Notes: generated by a model from the letters alone, not told the origin. 46,800 nt of DNA from Ectopseudomonas mendocina (GCF_008041835.1 NZ_VRYE01000016.1:1-46800); one strand, 5' to 3'; positions 27,572-37,631 are shown, numbered from the stretch's first letter. Made by a program: numbers and translations.

Positions 27572-27632
27572 CAGCGAGCACATCGACAACCTGCAGCGCC
27601 GCGACGCCATCAAGCACAATCAGGAGCTGTAA
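27546..27632 (+). CDS. overlapping 28-codon ORF, doubtful
   Basis: An ATG inside the 3' end of the preceding gene opens a different frame encoding MADKLLRHSSEHIDNLQRRD and eight more residues. The composition is plausible for a small helical peptide, and the frame overlap would couple translation. No ribosome site is evident, so it may be chance. Confidence 0.25.
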   Translation: MADKLLRHSSEHIDNLQRRDAIKHNQEL

Positions 27633-27641
27633 GCGCTCGCC

Positions 27642-28631
27642 TTACAGATGCGCCAAGCCCAAGTCGCCCCGATGCGCCGCCAGGTGCGGCAACACCGCAG
27701 CCAGCAAAGGCTCCTTGAAGGCATCCTGAAAGCGATGCGCCAGGCCCGGAATCAACTTGAGCTCCGCGCCCTTGATGTGCGCTGCTACATGTACGCCATG
27801 CATCACTGGCAACAACGGATCGGCGGTACCATGCACCACCAGCGTCGGCACGTTCAGGCGATTGAGCAACTCGACGCGGCTCGACTCGGCAAGAATCGCC
27901 AGCAGCTGTCGCTGCACGCCTTCGGGATTGAAAGCGCGGTCATAAGCCTGTTCGGCCTGATGCAAGAGCAAGGCACGGTCATCATGCACCGTAGGGCTGC
28001 CGAGCGCCGCGAGCAGATCGGCCTGTTGCTGCAGAGCGGCCTCGCGACTCCCGGCCTCACGCCGCGCCAACAGGGCGACCAGGGCATCGCTTGGCGCTGG
28101 CAAGCCTTGCGCGCCTGAGCTGGTCATCACCAGCGTCAGGCTGAGCACGCGCTGCGGCGCCAGATCGGCCAGATGCTGGGCGATCATCCCGCCCATGCTT
28201 GCTCCCAAGACGTGGAAGGTATCGACACCGAGGCTGTCCATCAGTCCCAGGGCATCGTCGGCCATGTCACGCAAGTGATAAGGCGCGCCGAGCGACAGAC
28301 CCAGCCGGTAGCGCAGCACTTCATAAGGCAGATTGATGCTCGGCGCAGGCTTGCGCCAGCTGCTCAGCCCCACATCACGATTATCGAAACGCACCACGCG
28401 AAAACCCTGCAGGCACAGACGCTCGACCACCTCGTCAGGCCAGTGGATCAACTGCCCTCCCAGCCCCATGACCAGTAGTAGAGCCGGATCGCGCTCGCTG
28501 CCGACGCTCTGATAGGCCAGGCGCACATCGCCCACATCGGCATACCGGGTCGGCTCGGAAAGATCACAACGGTTGGCCGCAAAACACGGCAGGCCGCAAA
28601 GCATTGCGACCACGAAGAAGAATGCACGCAT
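27642..28631 (-). CDS. alpha/beta hydrolase with signal peptide
   Basis: The 329-residue protein starts MRAFFFVVAMLCGLPCFAAN, a Sec signal peptide, so it probably acts in the periplasm. The alpha/beta hydrolase fold shows LLLVMGLGGQ (oxyanion region), RFDNRDVGLSS, the nucleophile elbow GASMGG, VVHGTADPLLPV and the C-terminal histidine in PGLAHRFQD. Substrate unknown. A longer frame from 28700 lacks the signal start. Confidence 0.88.
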   Translation of the reverse strand: MRAFFFVVAMLCGLPCFAANRCDLSEPTRYADVGDVRLAYQSVGSERDPALLLVMGLGGQLIHWPDEVVERLCLQGFRVVRFDNRDVGLSSWRKPAPSINLPYEVLRYRLGLSLGAPYHLRDMADDALGLMDSLGVDTFHVLGASMGGMIAQHLADLAPQRVLSLTLVMTSSGAQGLPAPSDALVALLARREAGSREAALQQQADLLAALGSPTVHDDRALLLHQAEQAYDRAFNPEGVQRQLLAILAESSRVELLNRLNVPTLVVHGTADPLLPVMHGVHVAAHIKGAELKLIPGLAHRFQDAFKEPLLAAVLPHLAAHRGDLGLAHL

Positions 28632-28779
28632 GAAAACACCAGAAACGCAGAACCCCACTGGAACGCGATTCTGGTGAAAGTCGTTCGACGGCGCTGCCAC
28701 ACAAGCGTGACAGTTTGATGAACAGGGACGAACGGTTGTCCGGATGGTGACCAGAGGTGCGATCCAGAACGTCGCGAAC

Positions 28780-28812
28780 GCTCCTCCTTCCTGCAGGAGG
28801 GGCTTTCCGCGA
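28780..28812. repeat. REP-like hairpin after metE
   Basis: CTCCTCCTTCCTGCAGGAGGGGC forms an imperfect palindrome with flanking TCGCG / CGCGA, like pseudomonad REP units, in the 190-bp gap between metE and the hydrolase. Confidence 0.5.
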
Positions 28813-28821
28813 CCTGAGGAA

Positions 28822-31125
28822 TCAGGCCAGCTCGGCGCGCAACTGCCGAGCTGCTGCGACCATGTTCACCAGCGCTGCCTCGGTCTCCAGCCAGGCGCGG
28901 GTTTTCAGGCCACAATCGGGGTTGACCCACAGGCGCTCGAGCGGGATACGCCGCGCCGCCTTGCGCAACAGCCCGGCCATCTCCGCGCTGTCCGGCACCC
29001 GTGGCGAGTGAATGTCATACACGCCGGGGCCGATGTCGTTCGGGTAGGCGAACTTTTCGAACGCTGCCAATAGCTCCATATCCGAACGCGAGGTTTCGAT
29101 GGTGATCACGTCGGCATCCATCGCCGCGATGGACTCGATCACATCGTTGAACTCGCTGTAGCACATGTGGGTGTGGATCTGCGTCTCGTCACGCACGCCG
29201 CTGGCAGTCAGACGGAAGGCTTCGGTGGCCCAGTCCAGATAGTGCTGCCAAGCGGATTTACGCAATGGTAGCCCTTCACGGAACGCCGCCTCGTCGATCT
29301 GGATGATCTTGATGCCCACTGCCTCCAGGTCCACCACCTCGTCGCGAATCGCCAGCGCCAGTTGCCGAGCCTGCAACTCACGGGATACGTCCTCGCGCGG
29401 GAACGACCACATCAGCATGGTCACCGGGCCGGTCAGCATGCCCTTCATCACCTTGTCGGTCAGACCCTAGGCGTACTTGATCCACTCCACGGTCATGGCC
29501 TGCGGACGGCTCAGATCGCCAACGATCACCGCCGGCTTTACACAGCGTGAGCCGTAGCTCTGCACCCAGCCGAAGCGGGTGAAGGCATAACCATCGAGTT
29601 GTTCGGCGAAGTACTCGACCATGTCGTTGCGCTCGGCCTCCCCATGCACCAGCACGTCCAGCCCCAGACGCTCCTGCACCCGCACCGCCTGGCGAATTTC
29701 GCTGTGCATGGCCTCGGTGTAATCGGCGACGCCGAGCTTGCCCTGCTTGAACGCCTGGCGAGCCAGGCGAATGGCCGAAGTCTGCGGAAACGAACCGATG
29801 GTGGTGGTCGGTAGCACCGGCAACTGCAGGCGCTCACGCTGCTTGCCGATACGCTCGGCGAATGGTGACTGACGCTGGGCGTGGCGCGGACGAATCGCCG
29901 CCAAACGCGCCTGCACCTCAGGCTTGTGAATACGTTTTGAAGCTGCACGAGCGGCCTGTACTGCGCGGCTCGCCTGCAAGGCGGCTTGCACAGAGGCGTC
30001 TTCCGGCGCCTCCAGGACTTTACCGAGCAACGCGACCTCCTGGCATTTCTGCACGGCAAAGGCCAACCAGCCTTTCAGCTCGGCATCGAGCTGGTCTTCA
30101 CGAGCCAGATCCACCGGGCTGTGCAACAGCGAGCAGGACGGCGCGACCCACAGCCGCTCGCCCAGGCGCTCGTGAGCGTGACGCAGCACCTCGAGGGCCT
30201 TCTCCAAGTCACAGCGCCAGACGTTGCGCCCGTTGACTACGCCCAGCGACAACACTTTATAAGCCGGCAGGCGGTCAAGGATGGTCGGGTACTGCTCCGG
30301 CGCACGTACCAGGTCGATATGCAGACCGTCCACCGGCAGGTTGGCGGCCAGTCCCAGGTTGTCCTCCAGACCGCCAAAATAGGTGGCGATCAGCTTCTTG
30401 CAGGGCTCGCGCTGGATCAGGTTGTAGGCGCGCTCGAAGGCGTTCTTCCAGTCTTGCGGCAAATCCAGCACCAGAATCGGCTCGTCGATCTGCACCCATT
30501 CCACGCCCTGCGCGGCCAGACGCTGGAAGATCTCGCCATAGACCGGCAGCAGGCTTTCGAGCAATTCCAGTTTGTCGAAGTCGCCACCCTTGGCCTTGCC
30601 CAGCCATAGATAGGTCAGCGGACCGATAAGCACCGGCTTGACGTCGTGACCGAGGGCATGCGCCTCAGCCACCTCCTCGAACAGTTGCTCCCAGCTCAGG
30701 GCGAACTGCTGGTCAGCACTGAACTCCGGCACCAGGTAGTGGTAGTTGGTATCGAACCACTTGGTCATTTCCTGGGCGTGAGCACCACCGCAGCAACTGC
30801 CATTGCTCGTGTTTGCAACGGCCCCAAGGGCCATGGCGAACAAGGTATCCAGCGTCGGCTTGCCGGCGGCCGGGCGAAAGCGCTCGGGTATCACGCCGAA
30901 GGCCAGCGAATGAGCGAGCACCTGGTCGTACCAGGCGAAGTCGCCCACCGGCAGCAGATCGATACCGGCATCCTTCTGCAGTTGCCAGTGCTCGGCGCGC
31001 AGACGCTGGCCAACGGTGCGCAGGCTGGCTTCATCCAGCTCACCTTTCCAATGGGCTTCGAGGGCTTTCTTCAGTTCGCGGTCGCGACCGATGCGCGGGA
31101 AACCGAGGGAATGAGACAGGGCCAT
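28822..31125 (-). pseudogene. metE: cobalamin-independent methionine synthase, interrupted by an in-frame TAG
   Basis: MetE transfers a methyl group from 5-methyltetrahydropteroyl-triglutamate to homocysteine. The frame starts MALSHSLGFPRIGRDRELKKA and runs 767 codons, normal MetE length, but codon 553 (29467-29469) is TAG: WIKYA-stop-GLTDK. Relatives have Gln at this place, so a single CAG-to-TAG change explains it. After the stop the sequence stays in frame and conserved ([51 protein letters not shown]), and this part contains the zinc-binding His and Cys residues. The truncated product should be inactive unless the amber is suppressed. A recent mutation or a sequencing error is possible. 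Divergent from metR. Confidence 0.93.
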
Positions 31126-31235
31126 GTCGTGAAACTCCAGAATCAATCGAGATGGCGCCATTCTCGGCATCGACAACGAGTGAGACAAACTCAAGATTTT
31201 CGCCTTGATCTAAAGATTTACTCATGTAGGCTGTA

Positions 31236-31248
31236 TGAACCATTTTCA
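31236..31248. promoter_or_regulatory. MetR box between metE and metR
   Basis: TGAACCATTTTCA matches the MetR consensus TGAA-N5-TTCA exactly and lies in the divergent promoter region. Confidence 0.75.
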
Positions 31249-31293
31249 TCCAGATACGCCACTGGATGAGTGAAACCTTTGCAGAGACCCGCC

Positions 31294-32211
31294 ATGCTCG
31301 AGCTACGCCACCTGAAAACCCTGCACGCCCTGCGCGAAACCGACAGCCTGGTGGAGGCCGCCGAACGCCTGCACCTGACCCAGTCGGCCCTTTCGCACCA
31401 GTTCAAAGAGCTGGAAGAGCGCCTGGGTCTGCAGCTGTTCGTGCGCAAGACCAAGCCGGTGCGGTTCACCAGCGCCGGCCTGCGTCTGCTGCAACTGGCC
31501 GACGCCACCCTGCCCCTTCTGCGCGGCGCCGAGCGTGATTTGGCGCGCCTGGCCGGTGGCACCGCTGGCCGCCTGCACATGGCCATCGAATGCCACAGCT
31601 GCTTTCAGTGGCTGATGCCGACCATCGACCAGTTCCGCGATGCCTGGCCGGAAGTGGAGCTGGACCTGGCTTCGGGTTTCTCCTTCGCCCCGCTGCCGGC
31701 GCTGGCACGGGGCGATCTGGATTTGGTGGTGACCTCCGACCCCATCGAGCTGGCCGGCATCACCTATGTGCCGCTGTTCACCTATGAGGCGATGCTCGCC
31801 GTGGCCAATCAGCACCGCCTGGCGCACAAGGCCTTTATCCAGCCGCAAGATCTGGCCACGGAAACCCTGATCACCTACCCGGTGGAACGCGACCGCCTGG
31901 ATATCTTCACGCGCTTTCTCGAACCCAACGATATCGAGCCGGCGCAGGTGCGCACCGCCGAACTGACGGTGATGATGATGCAGCTTGTGGCCAGCGGCCG
32001 TGGCGTGTGTGGCCTGCCCAACTGGGCGCTGCACGAGTACAGCTCGCGCGGTTACGTCAGCGCCAAGCGCCTGGGGGAAAAGGGATTGTTCGCCACCCTC
32101 TACGCCGCGATCCGCACCGACATGCTCGACTCACCGTTCATGCGCGACTTCCTGCTCACCGCCAAGGACACCTCCTTCGCCAATCTCGAAGGCGTCAGCG
32201 TGGCGCGCTGA
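31294..32211 (+). CDS. metR: LysR-type regulator MetR
   Basis: The 305-residue regulator begins MLELRHLKTLHALRETDSLV and has the LysR winged HTH (AAERLHLTQSALSHQFKELEE) and a substrate-binding domain. MetR uses homocysteine as coactivator to control metE. The ATG at 31294 is the family start; the earlier ATG adds eight unconserved residues. Its position opposite metE and the intact MetR box support the name. Confidence 0.92.
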   Translation: MLELRHLKTLHALRETDSLVEAAERLHLTQSALSHQFKELEERLGLQLFVRKTKPVRFTSAGLRLLQLADATLPLLRGAERDLARLAGGTAGRLHMAIECHSCFQWLMPTIDQFRDAWPEVELDLASGFSFAPLPALARGDLDLVVTSDPIELAGITYVPLFTYEAMLAVANQHRLAHKAFIQPQDLATETLITYPVERDRLDIFTRFLEPNDIEPAQVRTAELTVMMMQLVASGRGVCGLPNWALHEYSSRGYVSAKRLGEKGLFATLYAAIRTDMLDSPFMRDFLLTAKDTSFANLEGVSVAR

Positions 32212-32256
32212 GCCTGGCCAGGCCGAACACCTCCGGCAGGTTCGTACCGATCAAAG

Positions 32257-32430
32257 GCTTCGCCCCGGGGCGGGGCTCCTACAAAAAACCCGCAGGCACC
32301 GCCCCCTGTGGGAGCCGCGCCTCGCGGCGAATCGACAGAGCTGCGCAAAGCCAAAGCTTCGCCCGAGGCGAGGCTCCTACACAAACCCCACAGACACCGC
32401 CCCCTGTGGGAGCCGCGCCTCGCGGCGAAT
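32257..32430. repeat. two tandem REPIN-like units between metR and tetR
   Basis: Two copies of a unit of about 98 bp are seen. Each has GCTTCGCCC...GGCTCCTAC (32257-32282, 32355-32380) followed by GTGGGAGCCGCGCCTCGCGGCGAA (given in full as 32308-32331 and 32406-32430). The 328-bp gap holds no gene besides the operator region near its end. Confidence 0.8.
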
Positions 32431-32488
32431 GAGGCAGTGAACGGCCACCCGCCAATTGCCTTGTTACAACACCCGCCTTGCCGCACCA

Positions 32489-32519
32489 TGACCATAAGTC
32501 ATAGCATGACCACCAGTCA
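32489..32519. promoter_or_regulatory. double palindrome, probable TetR operator
   Basis: TGAC-N5-GTCA occurs twice, 18 bp apart (32489-32501 and 32507-32519), about 20 bp before the tetR start. Two dyads on nearly adjacent faces are typical of TetR autoregulation in such pump operons. Confidence 0.65.
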
Positions 32520-32539
32520 CGCCTCTCGATGAAACGCCC

Positions 32540-33196
32540 ATGCGCTACCAGGATCAACTCTTCCAGCAACGGGAAAATGCCCTGCTCGAATCCGCTCGCC
32601 AGCTGTTCCAGAACGACTCCTGGGATCGCGTCACCATTGCCGAGGTGGCGCGTCATGCCGGCATCGGCAAAGGCACCGTGTACAAACACTTCACCAGCAA
32701 GGAAGCGCTCTACGCGCGCCTGGTGCTGGACTGCTCACGCCAAAACCTGGCCGAACTGCAGGAAATCGCCCGCAGCGCACCCGCTGAACAGGCGATGCGC
32801 CGCGTCATTCGTCGCTCTTTCGAGCTGCTGCAGGCCGACCCGCTGCAAGCGCAACTTTGCCTGCTGTGTGACCGCCCGGCTTTTCAGGAGCGCCTGGAAC
32901 CTCCCTACCGCGAGCAATTCGTCGAGTTGGAAGGCCAGTACATGAATCTGTTCAGCAGCTTGCTGCAAAGCAGCTTCCGTGACCTGCCGCTCTCCCCGGC
33001 GCACTGCCAGGATCTGCTGTGGGGCGTGGAGGCCTGCGTCAACGGCGTCATGGCGCGCATCGCATCCGGCGGTTTCGCGCACTGGGCCGAATACATCGAG
33101 CTGGACGCGTACTTCGACCGCGTCACCGACTTCATCATCGCCGGCCTGCAGGGCCAGGCCGCCGCGCTGCTGGCAGCGCCCGCCACCAACGAGTAA
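32540..33196 (+). CDS. TetR family regulator of the adjacent RND pump
   Basis: The 218-residue protein has a TetR N-terminal HTH (NALLESARQLFQNDSWDRVT, IAEVARHAGIGKGTVYKHFT) and a helical ligand domain. It is followed 9 bp later by the membrane-fusion gene, so it probably represses its own operon and responds to a pump substrate. The ligand is unknown. Confidence 0.92.
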   Translation: MRYQDQLFQQRENALLESARQLFQNDSWDRVTIAEVARHAGIGKGTVYKHFTSKEALYARLVLDCSRQNLAELQEIARSAPAEQAMRRVIRRSFELLQADPLQAQLCLLCDRPAFQERLEPPYREQFVELEGQYMNLFSSLLQSSFRDLPLSPAHCQDLLWGVEACVNGVMARIASGGFAHWAEYIELDAYFDRVTDFIIAGLQGQAAALLAAPATNE

Positions 33197-33205
33197 GCCA
33201 CCGCC

Positions 33206-34294
33206 ATGTTCGCGCAACTGAGCAAACGCCCCTGGATCATCGCCGTTATCATCACCGTCGTGCTGCTGCTCTGGCTGCTCAGCGGCGACCACTTCGTCGC
33301 CCGCGACGAGGTACAGGCCGAGCCCGAAAAATCGGCTACAAGCGCGGAATTGGCGCGGGTCGAGGTGACCATACTGGAGGCTCAGCCGATGCAGCGCCAA
33401 CATGTGGTGCAGGGCCAAGTCGAGGCCTGGCGCCGGGTTGAATTGCGCGCCCAGGTCAGCGGCAACGTGCAGAAGCTGGATCAGGACAAGGGCAACCGCG
33501 TCGCCGCCGATCAACTGCTGCTGAGCATTTCGCCGGATGACCGCCCGGCGCAGGTCGCACGCAGCGAGGCCGATGTGCGCCAGCGTCAGAGTGACGTCAC
33601 CGCCGCCAAGCGCCTGCGCGAACGCAGCCTGGTGTCGGCCAACGAGCTGATGCGCCTGGAGAGCGAGCTGGCCAAGGCCCGCGCCGAACTCGACAGCGCC
33701 CGCCTGCAACTGCGCAACACCAAGGTGAAAGCGCCATTCGCCGGCATCTATGACCAGCGCATGGTCGAGCTGGGCGATTTCGTCCAGCCCGGTCAAAGTC
33801 TGCTGACCCTGGTGGACATCGACCGCCTCAAGGTCAGCGCACAGATCGCCCAACAGCAGGTGACCCAGCTCGAACTGGGGCAACTGGTAAACATTGAACT
33901 GCTCGATGGCCGCACGCTGCAAGGCGAGCTGCACTTTATTGCCGCGGCCGCCGACCCGGGCTCGCGCAGCTTCCGTATCGAGGTCAAGGTAGACAACCCG
34001 AACGGCTTGCGCCTGGCCGGGGCCAGCGCCACCCTGCATATCCAGACCGGCGAGAGCATGGCCCATCGCCTGTCCCCTGCCCTGCTCAGCCTGGATGAAA
34101 ACGGCCGCCACGGCGTCAAGTGGGTCAACGACGCACAGCGCGTGGAGTTCACCCAGGTCGAGCTGATCAGCGTCGACAACCAGGGCGCCTGGGTCAGCGG
34201 CCTGCCGCCGAAGGTAGCGCTGATCACCCTTGGCCAGGGCTTCGTCCAGCCCGGCCAGCAGGTGATGGTGCAACTCGCCGCCGAGGGCAGTTGA
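33206..34294 (+). CDS. RND efflux periplasmic adaptor (membrane fusion protein)
   Basis: The 362-residue adaptor has an N-terminal membrane anchor (WIIAVIITVVLLLWLL) with no lipobox cysteine. Next come a lipoyl half (VELRAQVSGNVQKLDQDKG), an alpha-helical hairpin rich in Arg/Glu/Ala (ARSEADVRQRQSDVTAAKRL), the second lipoyl half (VKAPFAGIYDQRMVELGDFV) and a beta-barrel. It links the RND pump to an outer-membrane channel. It ends 1 nt before the pump gene. Confidence 0.94.
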   Translation: MFAQLSKRPWIIAVIITVVLLLWLLSGDHFVARDEVQAEPEKSATSAELARVEVTILEAQPMQRQHVVQGQVEAWRRVELRAQVSGNVQKLDQDKGNRVAADQLLLSISPDDRPAQVARSEADVRQRQSDVTAAKRLRERSLVSANELMRLESELAKARAELDSARLQLRNTKVKAPFAGIYDQRMVELGDFVQPGQSLLTLVDIDRLKVSAQIAQQQVTQLELGQLVNIELLDGRTLQGELHFIAAAADPGSRSFRIEVKVDNPNGLRLAGASATLHIQTGESMAHRLSPALLSLDENGRHGVKWVNDAQRVEFTQVELISVDNQGAWVSGLPPKVALITLGQGFVQPGQQVMVQLAAEGS

Positions 34295-34295
34295 G

Positions 34296-37200
34296 ATGCA
34301 TACACTGATTGCCGCCGCACTCGACCGCAGCCGCACCACCATCCTGATCCTGCTGTTCCTGCTCTGTGGCGGGCTGGTGGCCTACATTGCCATGCCCAAG
34401 GAGTCCAACCCGGATGTGGCAATTCCCATCATCTACGTCTCGGTGACCCTCGAAGGCATCAGCCCGGAAGACGGTGAGCGTTTGCTGGTGCGCCCGCTGG
34501 AACAGGAGCTGCGCAGCCTGGAGGGCGTCAAGGAAATGCGCTCGGTGTCCAATGAGGGCCATGCCTCGGTGACCCTGGAATTCGACGCCGGCTTCGACGC
34601 CAAGGTGGCGCTGGCCGACGTGCGCGAAAAGGTCGACACCGCGCGCAGCAAGCTGCCTGAAGAGGCCGACGAGCCGACCGTCAGCGAAGTCAACGTGGCG
34701 CTGTTCCCGGTGCTGTCGGTGGGGTTGTCCGGCCCCATCGCCGAAACCGAGCTGGTCTACATCGCCCGGCGCCTGAAAGAGAACATCGAAGGCATTGCCG
34801 AGGTGCTGTCGGTGGAAATCGGCGGCGACCGCGAAGACCTGCTGGAAATCGTCGTCGATCCGCAGGTGCTCGACAGCTACGGCATCAACTACAACGAGTT
34901 GTTCAACCTGGTCAGCCGCAACAACCGCCTGGTCGCCGCCGGCAGCCTGGATACCGGCGCCGGGCGCATGAGCATGAAGGTACCGGGCGTTATCGAAAAT
35001 CTCGAAGACGTGATGAGCATGCCGATCAAGGTGGTCGGCGACAGCGTGGTCACCTTCGCCGATGTCGCCGCCATCCGCCGCACCTTCAAGGACCCGGCCG
35101 GCTTCGCCCGCATCAATGGCCAGCCGGCCATCGTGCTGGAAGTGGCCAAGCGCAGCGGCGCCAACATCATCGAGACCATTGATCAGGTCAAGGCACTGAT
35201 GGAGCAGGCCAACCCCCTGCTGCCGCCAGGTGTTGAAGTCAGCTACATCATGGATCAGTCGCAGGAGGTGCAGAACATGCTCAACGACCTCCTCAACAAC
35301 GTGCTGACGGCCATCGTCCTGGTGCTGATCCTGGTAGTGGCGAGCATGGGCATGCGTTCGGCGCTGCTGGTCGGCCTGACCATTCCTGGCGCCTTCCTCA
35401 GTGGCATCCTGCTGATCTGGTTGCTTGGCTTCACTCTCAATATCGTCGTGTTGTTCAGCCTGATCCTGGTGGCCGGCATGCTGGTCGACGGCGCCATCGT
35501 CGTCTCCGAACTGGCCGATCGCTACCTGCAACAGGGCCAAACGCCGCGTCAGGCCTGGGCCAATGCCGCGACACGGATGGCCTGGCCGGTAATCGCCTCC
35601 ACTGCCACGACTCTGGTGGTGTTCCTGCCGCTGCTGTTCTGGCCCGGCGTGGTCGGCCAGTTCATGAAGTACCTGCCGGCAACCGTGATTCTCTGCCTGC
35701 TGGCCTCGCTGGCCATGGCCCTGGTGTTTCTGCCGGTGCTCGGCGCCGTCACTGGCGGCCAGGCACGCCCGCAAGCCCCCAGCGCCAATCGCGCCGGCAA
35801 CGCCTACCGCAATCTGCTGGCGACGCTGCTCAAGCGCCCAGGCCTGACCCTGCTCGGCATGCTGGCGCTGATCGCCCTGATCTACGTCGGTTACGGGCGC
35901 TTCAACCATGGCGTGGAGTTCTTCCCCGACGTCGAGCCGGAAAGCGCGCAAATCTGGCTGCGTGCCCGCGGCGATCTGTCAGTGCAGGAGAAGGACGCCT
36001 TGCTGCAGCAAGTGGAAAAACAGGTGATCGGCATGCCTGAGGTCAAGGCGCTGTATGCGCGCTCCCTGGCGCAGCCGGACGGCCAGCTCGGCGCCGACGT
36101 GATCGGCACCCTGCAGTTCCAGTTCGTCGACTGGCACCAGCGCCGCCCGGCCAAGGACATCCTGGCCGAAATGAGCCAACGCACCGCCGGCATTCCCGGC
36201 GTGGTGCTGGAGTTCCGCAAGCAGGAACAGGGCCCTACCGACGGCAAGCCGGTGAAGCTGCAGATCAGCTCGCTGGATCCGGCATTGGGCGAACAGTGGG
36301 TCGAGCGTGTGCGCAGCGAAATGCACAACCTCGGCGGCTTCATCGACATCGAGGACGACCGCGCCCTGCCCGGCATCGAATGGCGCATCACGGTCGACCG
36401 CGAAGCCGCCGCACGCTTTGGCGCCGACGTACTCAGCGTCGGCAATGCGGTGCAGATGATCACCAACGGCCTGAAACTGGCGACCTACCGCCCCGAAGAT
36501 GCCACTGACGAAGTGGACATCCGCGTGCGCCTGCCCGGCAACTGGCGCTCACTCGACCAAATCGGCCGCCTGACCCTCAACACGCCGGCCGGCCAGGTGC
36601 CGCTGAGCAACTTCGTCGACCTGCAGCCGGCGCCCAAGGTCGGCACCCTGCGCCGGGTCGATGGTGACCGCACCATCACCCTGCAGGCCGACCTGGCCGA
36701 AGGTGTGCGCCTGGACGAACGCCTCAAGGCGTTGCGTGAAGCGCTCGGCGATGTACCGGCCGAGGTCAAGGTGAAGTTCGCCGGCGAAGATGCCGACCAG
36801 CGAGAGGCGGCCACCTTCCTGATGACCGCCTTCGTCGTCGCCATCTTCCTCATGGCGATCATCCTGGTGACCCAGTTCAACAGCCTGTACCAAGCCGCAC
36901 TGGTGCTGTCGGCCATCGTCCTCTCCACTGCCGGCGTGCTGATGGGCCTGCTCATCAACGGTCAGTCGTTCGGCATCGTCATGGTCGGCATGGGCCTGAT
37001 CGCCCTGGCCGGCATCGTGGTGAACAACAACATCATCCTCATCGACACCTATAACCAACTGCGCAGCCAGGGTCTGCAACCCCGCGAAGCGGCACTGGAA
37101 ACCGGCTGCCTGCGTTTGCGCCCGGTATTACTGACGGCCGTCACCACAATCCTTGGGCTGATGCCCATGGTGCTCAGCATCAACGTCGACCTGGTGACGC

Positions 37201-37442
37201 CGAGCCTCGGCTTTGGCGCCCCCTCGACCCAGTGGTGGACCCAGCTGTCCAGCGCCATCGCCGGCGGTCTGGCCTTCGCCACAGTGTTGACCTTGCTGCT
37301 CACTCCCTGCCTGCTGGTACTCGGCGCCCGCTTCGAGCGCCGTCCACCACCACTGGAGACCTACGACTCCGACCTGCTCGACCTGCCCGAACACCTGATC
37401 GCCCCTCGCCCAACCAGGGAGCAATTACAGCGTACCGACTAG
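34296..37442 (+). CDS. RND efflux pump, AcrB-like inner-membrane subunit
   Basis: The 1048-residue protein has the RND layout: TM1 (TTILILLFLLCGGLVAYIAM), a large periplasmic loop, TM2-6 with the proton-relay region AGMLVDGAIVVSELADR, a second loop, and TM8-12 with a second relay region (GMGLIALAGIVVNNNIILID). In TM4 only one Asp (Asp398) is present, because the second position of the AcrB Asp pair is Gly399. GAGG lies 8 nt upstream of the ATG. No outer-membrane factor gene follows, so the pump must use one encoded elsewhere. Confidence 0.95.
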   Translation: MHTLIAAALDRSRTTILILLFLLCGGLVAYIAMPKESNPDVAIPIIYVSVTLEGISPEDGERLLVRPLEQELRSLEGVKEMRSVSNEGHASVTLEFDAGFDAKVALADVREKVDTARSKLPEEADEPTVSEVNVALFPVLSVGLSGPIAETELVYIARRLKENIEGIAEVLSVEIGGDREDLLEIVVDPQVLDSYGINYNELFNLVSRNNRLVAAGSLDTGAGRMSMKVPGVIENLEDVMSMPIKVVGDSVVTFADVAAIRRTFKDPAGFARINGQPAIVLEVAKRSGANIIETIDQVKALMEQANPLLPPGVEVSYIMDQSQEVQNMLNDLLNNVLTAIVLVLILVVASMGMRSALLVGLTIPGAFLSGILLIWLLGFTLNIVVLFSLILVAGMLVDGAIVVSELADRYLQQGQTPRQAWANAATRMAWPVIASTATTLVVFLPLLFWPGVVGQFMKYLPATVILCLLASLAMALVFLPVLGAVTGGQARPQAPSANRAGNAYRNLLATLLKRPGLTLLGMLALIALIYVGYGRFNHGVEFFPDVEPESAQIWLRARGDLSVQEKDALLQQVEKQVIGMPEVKALYARSLAQPDGQLGADVIGTLQFQFVDWHQRRPAKDILAEMSQRTAGIPGVVLEFRKQEQGPTDGKPVKLQISSLDPALGEQWVERVRSEMHNLGGFIDIEDDRALPGIEWRITVDREAAARFGADVLSVGNAVQMITNGLKLATYRPEDATDEVDIRVRLPGNWRSLDQIGRLTLNTPAGQVPLSNFVDLQPAPKVGTLRRVDGDRTITLQADLAEGVRLDERLKALREALGDVPAEVKVKFAGEDADQREAATFLMTAFVVAIFLMAIILVTQFNSLYQAALVLSAIVLSTAGVLMGLLINGQSFGIVMVGMGLIALAGIVVNNNIILIDTYNQLRSQGLQPREAALETGCLRLRPVLLTAVTTILGLMPMVLSINVDLVTPSLGFGAPSTQWWTQLSSAIAGGLAFATVLTLLLTPCLLVLGARFERRPPPLETYDSDLLDLPEHLIAPRPTREQLQRTD

Positions 37443-37540
37443 CCAATGGCAAAACGCCCAAGATCGACAGATCTGACCAGCAACGACGCTAAGGGTGGAA
37501 AAGGCAAAGCAGCAGGGATAATGCCGATCATCGGCCTTTC

Positions 37541-37610
37541 GTAGGAGCCCCGCCCCGAGGCGAAGCTTTTCAATTGCTCGTCACCCTGCTTCGCGACGGG
37601 GCGCCGCTCC
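37541..37610. repeat. REPIN-like doublet next to the intron
   Basis: GTAGGAGCCCCGCCCCGAGGC and the inverted GACGGGGCGCCGCTCC flank about 30 bp. The right half runs straight into ACACGCCGCGCGTCCTGCAG, exactly as at the end of the array at 583-622. Confidence 0.8.
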
Positions 37611-37631
37611 ACACGCCGCGCGTCCTGCAGA

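Noticed and set aside
32735..34342. 535-residue open frame antisense to tetR and the adaptor gene
   Set aside because: Spans two well-supported plus-strand genes and shows no protein family features.
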